From Streptomyces rubrogriseus (GTDB lineage: Bacteria > Actinomycetota > Actinomycetes > Streptomycetales > Streptomycetaceae): a DNA stretch of 64,000 bases. The notes below the pieces were generated by a model. That model had not been told where the DNA came from, did not search any database, and was given only the letters and a program-made list of their open reading frames with translations. The translations under genes were made by a program, and so were the position numbers. Where the stretch lies: contig NZ_CP116256.1 of assembly GCF_027947575.1 (NCBI RefSeq), forward strand, positions 5,518,001 through 5,582,000, written 5' to 3'. Shown here piece by piece: positions 55,712 to 63,331 of this stretch. Position 1 is the first letter of the stretch. Each line of letters begins with the position of its first letter.

Positions 55712-57859
55712 GTGATGGCCGAGGACCGTCTGGCGCGGGTGCGCGGCCTCCTGGACGCCGTACGCGGCGAGGGACGCACGGCGCTGACCGCCCCCGAGGG
55801 CAAGGTGCTCGCCGACGCCTACGGGATCGCCGTACCCGGCGAGGAGCTGGCGCGGGACGTCGACGAGGCGGTGGCGTGCGCGGCGCGGTTCGGCGGACCC
55901 GTGGTGATGAAGATCGTCTCGCCGGACATCCTGCACAAGACCGACGCCGGCGGTGTGGTCGTCGGCGTCGAGGGCGCGGCGGACGTGCGGGCGGCGTTCT
56001 GCCGGATCGTCGACAACGCGCGCGCGTACGACGCCTCAGCGCGGATCGAGGGGGTGCAGGTTCAAGAGCTGCTGCCGCAGGGGCAGGAGGTCATCGTCGG
56101 GGCGGTCACCGACCCGACGTTCGGCAAGGTGGTGGCGTTCGGACTCGGCGGGGTGCTGGTCGAGGTGCTGAAGGACGTCACCTTCCGGCTGGCTCCCGTG
56201 GACGCCGACGAGGCGCTGTCCATGCTGGACTCGATCAGGGCGGCCGAGGTGCTGCGCGGGGTGCGCGGACAGGCCGGGGTGGACCGGTGGGCGGTGGCGG
56301 AGCAGATCCGCCGGGTCTCCGAGCTGGTCGCCGACTTCCCGGAGATCGCCGAGGTGGACCTGAACCCCGTGATCGCCACGCCCGAGGGCGCGGTCGCCGC
56401 CGACATCAGGGTGATCCTGGCGACCGACACGCCGAAGGAGCGGCGCCGGTACACGCGCGAGGAGATCCTCACCTCGATGCGCCGTCTGATGCAGCCCGCG
56501 TCGGTCGCGGTGATCGGCGCGTCGGGCGAGCCGGGGAAGATCGGCAACTCGGTGATGCGCAACCTCGTCGACGGCGGCTTCGCGGGCGAGATCCACCCGG
56601 TGAACCCCAAGGCCGATGACATCTTGGGCCGCAAGGCGTACAAGAGTGTCACCGACGTTCCCGGTGAGGTGGATGTGGCGGTCTTCGCGATCCCCGCGCG
56701 GTTCGTGGCGGCGGCCCTGGAGGAGGTGGGGCGCAAGCGGATCCCCAACGCCGTCCTCATCCCCTCCGGCTTCGCCGAGACCGGCGAACAGGCGCTCCAG
56801 GACGAGATCGTGGCGGTCGCCGAACGGCACGGCGTCCGGCTGCTCGGCCCGAACATCTACGGCTACTACTCGACCTGGCAGGACCTGTGCGCCACGTTCT
56901 GCACGCCCTACGACGTCAAGGGCGGCGTCGCGCTGACCTCGCAGTCGGGCGGCATCGGCATGGCCATCCTGGGCTTCGCGCGGACCACGAAGACCGGCGT
57001 GTCGGCGATCGTCGGGCTGGGCAACAAGTCGGACCTGGACGAGGACGACCTGCTGACCTGGTTCGGCGAGGACCCGCACACCGAGTGCATCGCGATGCAC
57101 CTGGAGGACCTCAAGGACGGTCGCGCGTTCGTCGAGGCGGCGCGCGCGACCGTGCCGAGGAAGCCGGTCGTGGTGCTCAAGGCGGGCCGTACGGCGGCGG
57201 GCGCCAAGGCGGCCGGGTCGCACACCGGGGCGCTGGCCGGGGACGACGCCGTGTACGACGACGTCCTGCGGCAGGCCGGCGTCATCCGGGCGCCGGGGCT
57301 CAACGAGATGCTGGAGTACGCGCGCGCGTTGCCCGTGCTGCCCGCCCCCAGGGGCGACAACGTGGTCATCATCACCGGCGCCGGCGGCAGCGGGGTGCTG
57401 CTCTCCGACGCGGTGACGGACAACGGGCTGTCGCTGATGGAGATTCCGCCCGACCTGGACAGGGCGTTCCGCGCCTTCATCCCGCCGTTCGGTGCGGCCG
57501 GCAACCCGGTGGACATCACCGGGGGCGAGCCGCCGTCGACGTACGAGGCGACGATCCGGCTCGGTCTGGAGGACCCGCGCATCCACGCGCTCGTCCTCGG
57601 CTACTGGCACACCATCGTCACGCCTCCCATGGTGTTCGCCGAACTCACCGCGCGCGTGGTGGCCGAATTCCGCGAACGCGGCGTCGAGAAGCCCGTGGTG
57701 GCCTCCCTGGCGGGCGACGTGGAGGTGGAGGAGGCGTGCCAGTACCTCTTCGAGCGCGGCGTCGTGGCGTACCCGTACACGACCGAGAAGCCGGTGGCGG
57801 TGCTGGGCGCCAAGTACCGGTGGGCGCGGGCCGCGGGCCTGTTGGGGGGCGGTTCATGA
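55712..57859 (+). CDS. ADP-forming acyl-CoA synthetase with permuted domain order
   Basis: A 715-aa fusion of beta and alpha subunits of an NDP-forming acyl-CoA (acetate-CoA ligase-type) synthetase. The ATP-grasp domain comes first (about 1-235: GGPVVMKIVSPDILHKTDAGGV by its ends, FGLGGVLVEVLKD). The CoA-binding domain follows (PASVAVIGASGEPGKIGNSV, about 260-280) and then the ligase domain with SQSGGIGMAILG and GSHTGALAGDDA, the likely phospho-His segment. Most bacterial homologues have the order alpha then beta; here it is beta then alpha. It would make ATP from an acyl-CoA, or the reverse. The start GTG 55712 lies 1 bp after the frc stop; an ATG at 55715 is an alternative. Confidence 0.85.
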   Translation: MMAEDRLARVRGLLDAVRGEGRTALTAPEGKVLADAYGIAVPGEELARDVDEAVACAARFGGPVVMKIVSPDILHKTDAGGVVVGVEGAADVRAAFCRIVDNARAYDASARIEGVQVQELLPQGQEVIVGAVTDPTFGKVVAFGLGGVLVEVLKDVTFRLAPVDADEALSMLDSIRAAEVLRGVRGQAGVDRWAVAEQIRRVSELVADFPEIAEVDLNPVIATPEGAVAADIRVILATDTPKERRRYTREEILTSMRRLMQPASVAVIGASGEPGKIGNSVMRNLVDGGFAGEIHPVNPKADDILGRKAYKSVTDVPGEVDVAVFAIPARFVAAALEEVGRKRIPNAVLIPSGFAETGEQALQDEIVAVAERHGVRLLGPNIYGYYSTWQDLCATFCTPYDVKGGVALTSQSGGIGMAILGFARTTKTGVSAIVGLGNKSDLDEDDLLTWFGEDPHTECIAMHLEDLKDGRAFVEAARATVPRKPVVVLKAGRTAAGAKAAGSHTGALAGDDAVYDDVLRQAGVIRAPGLNEMLEYARALPVLPAPRGDNVVIITGAGGSGVLLSDAVTDNGLSLMEIPPDLDRAFRAFIPPFGAAGNPVDITGGEPPSTYEATIRLGLEDPRIHALVLGYWHTIVTPPMVFAELTARVVAEFRERGVEKPVVASLAGDVEVEEACQYLFERGVVAYPYTTEKPVAVLGAKYRWARAAGLLGGGS

Positions 57860-57872
57860 CGTGAGACGGCGA

Positions 57873-57906
57873 GGGGCCGGCCGACGGGTGCGCGTCGGCC
57901 GGCCCC
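57873..57906 (+). terminator. hairpin between the acyl-CoA synthetase and transporter genes
   Basis: GGGGCCGGCCGAC (57873-57885) pairs perfectly with GTCGGCCGGCCCC (57894-57906), loop 8 nt. It starts 14 bp after the synthetase stop. It may end the operon or reduce read-through into the transporter gene, which could then have its own promoter. Confidence 0.75.
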
Positions 57907-57982
57907 GGGGACCCGCGCGCGCACGAAAGGCATTGGACAGGGGGCGCTGGCCAGATCTTTCGACGCTAGGGGTGCAATCGAC

Positions 57983-59362
57983 ATGACAACCACCGATGTC
58001 ACACGGGTCGCCGCCTACCGGGAGGTGACCGACAGGAACGGACGCGTCTACCGCGTGGGCGAGTCCGACATCGACATCATGGGGCGCAAGCGCAAGTGGA
58101 TGGTGATCCTGCCCTGGATCGGGATGATGGGCATCTCCTCCGCCGAGTACGCGTTCGCGTCCGCCGAGGACACGCTGCACGAGGCCCAGCACTGGTCCAG
58201 CGGCAGCATCTACTGGATGATGACCGCCTGGGTGTTCTGCCAGGCCGCCGTCGCGTTTCCGGCGGGACGGCTGCGGGAGAGCGGCAAGCTGCCGGCGCGC
58301 TGGGCGATGATGCTGGGGTCGGCCGGCACGCTGCTGGGCTATCTGTCGCTGGCGTACGCGCCGCACGTCTCGCTCGCCTTCATCGGGTTCGGCGTGTTCA
58401 GCGGCATGGGTGCCGGCATGGTGTACGCGACCTGCGTCAACATGGTCGGCAAGTGGTACCCGGAGCGCCGGGGCGGGAAGACCGGCTTCGTCAACGGCGG
58501 TTTCGCCTACGGCTCGGTGCCGTTCGTCTTCATCTTCCACGGCTACATGGACACCTCCAACTTCCGCTGGGTGCTGGTTTCCGCGGGTGTCTTCCTCGCG
58601 GCGATGGTGGCGATCGCCGGCTTCTACTTCCGGGACCCGCCGAAGAACTGGTGGCCGGCCGCCGTCGACCCGCTGAACCCGCCGGCCGACCCGCGGGCCC
58701 GGCGTTCGCTGGAGAAGAACCCGCCGGCCGTCAAGCAGTACTCCCCGATGGAGGCCTGGAAGACCGGCCGGGTGGCGCTGATGTGGTTCTGTCTCGCCTG
58801 CACCTCCGGTGTGAACATCTTCGGCATCGCCTTCCAGGTCGACATCGGCGAGGAGGCGGGCTTCGCGGCCGGGATCGTGGCCGCGGCGATGTCGCTGAAG
58901 GCGATCGTCAACGGCACCGGGCGCGGCGTCATCGGCTGGCTCTCCGACCTCTACGGCCGCAAGCAGTGCCTGCTCTACGTGTGCGCCATCCTGGGTCTGG
59001 CCCAGTTCGGCATCATCTGGTCGGCCGAGATCAAGAACCTGCCGTTGTTCCTGGTCTTCTCCGCCATCTCAGGTTTCGGCGGTGGCGCCATCTTCCCGAT
59101 GTTCGCGGCGCTGACGGCGGACTACTTCGGCGAGAACAACAACGCCACCAACTACGGGATGGTCTACAGCTCCAAGCTCGTCTCCGGCCTCGGTGCGGGC
59201 ATGGGTTCCGTGGTCGTCGGCGTCTGGGGCTACAACGGCGCCTTCAGCCTGGCGGGCAGTATCTCGATCTTCGCCGGGTTCGTGGCGCTGTCGCTGAGGC
59301 CTCCGGGGCGCCCGAAGGGCAAGCGCGTCACTCCGAATCCCCAGCCGCTCGGCGAGGGATGA
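57983..59362 (+). CDS. OFA-family MFS transporter (oxalate/formate antiporter-like)
   Basis: A 459-aa membrane transporter with about twelve hydrophobic helices (for example IYWMMTAWVFCQAAVAFP, VSLAFIGFGVFSGMGAGMVYA, FLVFSAISGFGGGAIFPMF). It has an MFS loop (FPAGRLRESGKLPARW). OFA-type sequences such as VGKWYPERRGGKTGFVNGGFAYGS (cited by its ends) and ADYFGENNNATNYG are present. The family exchanges oxalate for formate in Oxalobacter; others carry different organic acids. The neighbouring decarboxylase and CoA-transferase support oxalate uptake or formate release here. The ATG at 57983 has AGGGGTG at good distance. It ends before a 23-bp-stem terminator shared with the convergent gene. Confidence 0.88.
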   Translation: MTTTDVTRVAAYREVTDRNGRVYRVGESDIDIMGRKRKWMVILPWIGMMGISSAEYAFASAEDTLHEAQHWSSGSIYWMMTAWVFCQAAVAFPAGRLRESGKLPARWAMMLGSAGTLLGYLSLAYAPHVSLAFIGFGVFSGMGAGMVYATCVNMVGKWYPERRGGKTGFVNGGFAYGSVPFVFIFHGYMDTSNFRWVLVSAGVFLAAMVAIAGFYFRDPPKNWWPAAVDPLNPPADPRARRSLEKNPPAVKQYSPMEAWKTGRVALMWFCLACTSGVNIFGIAFQVDIGEEAGFAAGIVAAAMSLKAIVNGTGRGVIGWLSDLYGRKQCLLYVCAILGLAQFGIIWSAEIKNLPLFLVFSAISGFGGGAIFPMFAALTADYFGENNNATNYGMVYSSKLVSGLGAGMGSVVVGVWGYNGAFSLAGSISIFAGFVALSLRPPGRPKGKRVTPNPQPLGEG

Positions 59363-59380
59363 CCCGACGCAGGCTTCCTC

Positions 59381-59435
59381 GCACGGACCGGGCGGCCCCT
59401 CCCCCAGCACGCGGGAGGGGCCGCCCGGTCCGTGC
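59381..59435. terminator. bidirectional terminator with perfect 23-bp stem
   Basis: The 23 bases at 59381-59403 (starting GCACGGACCGGGC) are the exact reverse complement of 59413-59435, around a 9-nt loop. The hairpin lies between the convergent OFA transporter and isomerase-like genes (79-bp gap) and would serve both. Confidence 0.92.
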
Positions 59436-59441
59436 TCCGGG

Positions 59442-60644
59442 TCAGTGGCGGCGCTTGCGCAGGGCGGCCAGGTTGTCGTAGCTGATCTTGGCCTCCCGCA
59501 GGGACTGCGAGGGATCGGTGGCGCTCGGCGAGTTGTCGTCCTCGATCATCGGGTTGTGGTAGTTGCGCTGTCCGACCCGGGAGAAGAACGTCGTGTAGTC
59601 GATGACGCCGGTCCCGAACGGCACCATGTCGTAGCCCATGCCGTTGGTCGTGCTGACCACGCCGTCCTTGGCGTGGAAGAGCGGGTAGCGCCGGTTGTTG
59701 CGGACGACCAGGCCGGCCGGGTCGAAGACGTTCTTCCGGGTGGTGCCGTCATGGGCGGTGTACTCGTGGAACTTGTACTGGGCGACGTGGGCCCAGAAGA
59801 TGTCCATCTCCAGCCAGACCACCCTCGGGTCGGTGACCTTGAGGAAGTACTCCAGTTTCCGGATGCCCGAGCTGCGGGTCGGCCGGCCCTGGTCGTCCAG
59901 CGGGCCGCCGTCGAGCAGGAATCCGTAGGCGCTGTCGTGGTTGTGGGTGTAGAGCTTGATGCCCTCCCGGTGGGCGATCGCGCCGAGGGCGTTCCACTTG
60001 TCGGCGGCCACGTCCCAGTCGGCGCGGTAGGAGCTGCCGGTGGGGTCGCCGCCGGTGCCCATGTGGTCCATGCCGAGGATGTTGGCGATCTCCAGGTGCT
60101 TCTTGAAGGTGTCCTTGTCCGCCTGGGTCAGCGGCCAGGAGGACGGGATGAAGCCGTGGTTGCCCTGGGCGCGCAGCCCGTAGTCGTCGAGCCAGGAGCG
60201 CAGCAGCCGGGCGCCCTTGACGGACTCCAGGCTGGCGCCGCCCGGTGCGTTGGCGTGCTGGTTGTATCCGGCGAACTCCACCTGGCGGTAGCCGTGGCGG
60301 GACAGCTGCTTGAAGACCTCGCGGAAGCCGGAGGGCAGGTCCGAGGCGAGGGGGTCGCGGGCGGTGGCGTCGCGGACGGTGTAGAGGATGATGCCGCGCT
60401 TGTCCGCCGGGACGAGGACCTGCCCGTGGCCGTGTCCATGACCGTGGTCGTGGTCTCTGCCCCGGTCGTGGGCGAGCGCCGGGGAGGCGCCGAGGACGGG
60501 GGCGGCGACGGCTCCGGCCGCCACCGCGGTGCAGGTGCTGAGGAAGCGGCGCCGGTTCACGCCGAGGGCGCGGCGCAGGCTCTCGCCCGGGCCGTCGGCG
60601 GACGGGTCGGCGTCGGTGCGGGAGGAGTCGGTGAACGGGGTCAC
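59442..60644 (-). CDS. Tat-exported xylose isomerase-like TIM-barrel protein
   Basis: A 400-aa protein of the sugar phosphate isomerase/epimerase (xylose isomerase-like) superfamily. The Tat signal is clear: NRRRFLSTCTAVAAGAVAAP at about residues 30-49. A His-rich stretch follows (HDHGHGHGHG, about 64-75). The barrel begins at RGIILYTVRDA, with GYRQVEFAGYNQ, GMDHMGTGG, LYTHNHDSAYGF (likely metal-binding His), VVWLEMDIFWAHVAQ and PLFHAKDGV. Acid and His residues at strand ends suit a divalent-metal site. The substrate is unknown; export suggests action on an extracellular sugar or polyol. It lies 114 bp downstream of eboF and might be co-transcribed with the Ebo genes. Confidence 0.85.
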   Translation of the reverse strand: MTPFTDSSRTDADPSADGPGESLRRALGVNRRRFLSTCTAVAAGAVAAPVLGASPALAHDRGRDHDHGHGHGHGQVLVPADKRGIILYTVRDATARDPLASDLPSGFREVFKQLSRHGYRQVEFAGYNQHANAPGGASLESVKGARLLRSWLDDYGLRAQGNHGFIPSSWPLTQADKDTFKKHLEIANILGMDHMGTGGDPTGSSYRADWDVAADKWNALGAIAHREGIKLYTHNHDSAYGFLLDGGPLDDQGRPTRSSGIRKLEYFLKVTDPRVVWLEMDIFWAHVAQYKFHEYTAHDGTTRKNVFDPAGLVVRNNRRYPLFHAKDGVVSTTNGMGYDMVPFGTGVIDYTTFFSRVGQRNYHNPMIEDDNSPSATDPSQSLREAKISYDNLAALRKRRH

Positions 60645-60758
60645 GGATGCCTGCCTTCTGGGTCGTGGCCTGCACCGATGCGGTTCGGGCGGGCCGTTGT
60701 CAGTGCCGTGTGTTTCACTCTCAGTAGTCGGATTTCGGCGGGCGTACCGGGTGGTGCG

Positions 60759-62156
60759 TCAGCCGAGTCCGGCGAGCCGGAGCAGGAGTTGTTTCACGTC
60801 GGTGGCCGCGACGCGGTCTCCGACAGCGCGGGGGGTGGAGCAGATGAGGAGCGGACCGTCGTCGTCGCTCGCGGGGAGGCGGCCGTGGCTGCCTCGAATA
60901 GGTGACGCGTCGAGGGGCACGACCGCCATGCGGTAGCGCATGCCGAGCTTCTTGCGGGCCAGCGCGCCGGCCGCCTTGACCTTGACGTAGGGGTCGAGCG
61001 GGTCCATGAACAGTTCGACCGGGTCGTAGCCGGGTTTGCGGTGGATCTCGACGAGCTGCGCGAAGTCGGGCGCGCGGTCGTCGTCGAGCCAGTAGTAGTA
61101 CGTGAACCAGGCGTCCGGCTCCGCGAGGGCGACCAGTTCGCCGGCGCGGGGATGGTCGAGGTGCTGGGCCTTCTTGCCCTCGTCGTCGAGGAGTTGCTCG
61201 ATGCCGGGCAGTCCGTCCAGGGCGGCACGGGTGGCGTCGAGGTCCTCGGGGCGGCGGACGTACACGTGGGCGACCTGGTGGTCGGCGACCGCGAAGGCGC
61301 GGGAGGCCATCGGGTCGAGGTACTCCATGCCGTCCTGGGTGTGCACCTCGAGCAGTCCGGCGCGGCGCAGGGCGCGGTTGATGTCCACGGGCCGGCTGAC
61401 GGGGGTGATGCCGTACTCGGACAGCGCGACGACGGTGCGGCTTTCGGCGCGGGCGTCGTCGAGCAGCGGGGCCAGTGCCGCGTCGAGGTCGGCGGCGGCC
61501 TTCCGGGAGCGCGGGTCGTCGGGGCCGAAGCGCTGCAGGTCGTAGTCGAGGTGAGGGAGGTAGCAGAGGGTCAGGTCGGGATGGCGGGTGGCCATGATGT
61601 GCCGGGTGGCGTCGATGATCCACTGGCTGGAGACCAGGTCGGCGCCGGGTCCCCAGAAGTGGAAGAGAGGGAAGGTGCCGAGTTTGTCGGTGAGTTCGTC
61701 GTGCAGGGCCGGGGGCCTGGTGTAGCAGTCGGGCTCCTTGCGGCCGTCGGCGTAGTAGACGGGACGGGGGGTGACGGTGATGTCGGTGTCGGCGCCCATG
61801 GCGTACCACCAGCAGATGTTGGCGACGGTGTAGCCGGGGTGGGCGCGGCGGGCGGCGTCCCAGAGTTTGTCGCCGGCCACGAGTCCGTTGTGCTGGCGCC
61901 ACAGCAGGACGTCGCCGAGTTCGCGGAAGTACCAGCCGTTGCCGACGATGCCGTGCTCGGAGGGCATGGTGCCGGTCAGGAAGGTGGACTGGGCGGCGCA
62001 GGTCACGGCCGGCAGGACGGTGCCGAGCGGCGCCCGGGAGCCGGACTGGCCGAGCTGCTTGAGGTGGGGCATGTGGTCGAGGAGACGGGGGGTGAGGCCG
62101 ACGACGTCCAGGACGAGGAGGGGGGTCGGTCCGTCGGAGGGGGTGGGTCGGGTCAT
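60759..62156 (-). CDS. eboF: alkaline phosphatase-superfamily protein, EboF-like
   Basis: A 465-aa protein of the nucleotide pyrophosphatase/phosphodiesterase type. The metal and nucleophile region is LLVLDVVGLTPRLL and then LPAVTCAAQSTFLTGTMPSEHGIVGNGWY (cited by its ends, about 48-76), where the Thr of the VT pair would be the nucleophile. Later motifs are YLPHLDYDLQRFGPDD, ALSEYGIT and AVADHQVAHVY with metal-binding His/Asp. There is no signal peptide. The start overlaps the eboE stop by 4 bp (ATGA). In Ebo clusters of cyanobacteria this gene is placed last, as here. Its exact reaction is unknown. Confidence 0.85.
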   Translation of the reverse strand: MTRPTPSDGPTPLLVLDVVGLTPRLLDHMPHLKQLGQSGSRAPLGTVLPAVTCAAQSTFLTGTMPSEHGIVGNGWYFRELGDVLLWRQHNGLVAGDKLWDAARRAHPGYTVANICWWYAMGADTDITVTPRPVYYADGRKEPDCYTRPPALHDELTDKLGTFPLFHFWGPGADLVSSQWIIDATRHIMATRHPDLTLCYLPHLDYDLQRFGPDDPRSRKAAADLDAALAPLLDDARAESRTVVALSEYGITPVSRPVDINRALRRAGLLEVHTQDGMEYLDPMASRAFAVADHQVAHVYVRRPEDLDATRAALDGLPGIEQLLDDEGKKAQHLDHPRAGELVALAEPDAWFTYYYWLDDDRAPDFAQLVEIHRKPGYDPVELFMDPLDPYVKVKAAGALARKKLGMRYRMAVVPLDASPIRGSHGRLPASDDDGPLLICSTPRAVGDRVAATDVKQLLLRLAGLG

Positions 62157-63328
62157 GGCAGTTCCTTCAGGCCGAGGTCCGTCAACAGGTCGCGGGCGAG
62201 GGTCAGCTCGGCGGCGATGCCGTCGGTGAGCTGGGCGCGGGCGCGGGGCCGCAGCTCGGGCGGGAGGGCCTGCCAGGTGTAGGTCTCGACCTCCAGGTTG
62301 CGGGTGAGGGGGTGCGGGCCGCCGACGAGCCGGGTCAGCGCGGCCTTGAGCACCGGAAGGGTGGAGGTGAGGGGCGCGGCGGGGGCCGCGTGCAGGGGGA
62401 CGTGGAAGTGGGCGCGCCAGGGCGCGGTGCCGGGCAGTGGGCCGCCGTCCGCGAGGGCCTCGTCGAGGTCGTCGGTGCCGTGCAGGCCGCCGGAGGGGGT
62501 GGTGGTGCGGGTCTGGTGCAGGAAGCGCGGCTCGGCGAAGGCGGCGAGCGCCTCGCGGACCGCGGGGTCGGCGGGGTGTTCGGCGTGCAGTGCGGCGGAC
62601 AGCTGCGACTTGACTATGGGCACGCGGGCGGCCGTGAGGGCGTCCAGGGCGGTGTGCGGGTCTTCGAAGGAGGTGGCGAGGTGGCAGGTGTCGACGCAGA
62701 CGCCGATGCGGTCGTGGGCGATCGCGGTCAGCGGGGCGATGGCGTCGTGGGTGGTCTCGACGACGCAGCCGGGTTCCGGTTCCAGGCCGACGCGGATGGA
62801 GCGGCCGGTGAGTTCCTGGAGCGCGTCGAGGCGTTCGGCGAGGGTGACGAGGGCGGCGCGTGCCTTGTCGGCGCGGGTTTCGTCGTAGGCGGTTCGCCAG
62901 GCCAGCGGCAGGGTGGAGATGGTGCCGTCCGTGACGTCGTCGGGCAGCAGTCCGGCGAGGAGACGGGCCAGGGAGGTGGTGTGTTCGAGGCGTTCGGGGT
63001 CGGCCCAGTCCGGCTTGTAGACGCGGTACTTGACCTCTTCGGCGCCGAAGCCCTCGTAGGGGAAGCCGTTGAGGGTGACGACCTCCAGGCCGCGCCGGTC
63101 GAGTTCGGTGCGCAGGCCGCGCAGGGCGGCGGGGTCGGTGACCAGGGCGTGGGCGGCGTCGCGGGCGAGCCACAGGCCGATACCGAGGCGGTCGCGGCCC
63201 AGGCGTTTGCGGACCGGCTCGCAGTGGTCGCGGAGCTGGGCGAGGACGCCGTCGAGGGTTTCGGCGGGGTGCACGTTGGTGCAGTAGGCGAGGTGGACGG
63301 TGGAGCCGTCGGGGTGCCGGAAGCGCAT
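62153..63328 (-). CDS. eboE: metabolite traffic protein EboE-like (TIM barrel)
   Basis: A 391-aa xylose isomerase-like protein. Diagnostic phrases are LAYCTNVHPAETLDGVLAQL at the start, GIGLWLARDAA, VVTLNGFPYEGF, EVKYRVYKPDW, GLEPEPGCVVETT, VCVDTCHLATSFEDP, and NLEVETYTW near the end. This set matches the EboE family, which has no known substrate; the cluster is implicated in moving a metabolite precursor to the periplasm in cyanobacteria. It starts at ATG 63328, 3 bp after the TatD-like gene stop, and overlaps the eboF gene by 4 bp, so the three form an operon. Confidence 0.88.
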   Translation of the reverse strand: MRFRHPDGSTVHLAYCTNVHPAETLDGVLAQLRDHCEPVRKRLGRDRLGIGLWLARDAAHALVTDPAALRGLRTELDRRGLEVVTLNGFPYEGFGAEEVKYRVYKPDWADPERLEHTTSLARLLAGLLPDDVTDGTISTLPLAWRTAYDETRADKARAALVTLAERLDALQELTGRSIRVGLEPEPGCVVETTHDAIAPLTAIAHDRIGVCVDTCHLATSFEDPHTALDALTAARVPIVKSQLSAALHAEHPADPAVREALAAFAEPRFLHQTRTTTPSGGLHGTDDLDEALADGGPLPGTAPWRAHFHVPLHAAPAAPLTSTLPVLKAALTRLVGGPHPLTRNLEVETYTWQALPPELRPRARAQLTDGIAAELTLARDLLTDLGLKELP

Positions 63329-63331
63329 GGC

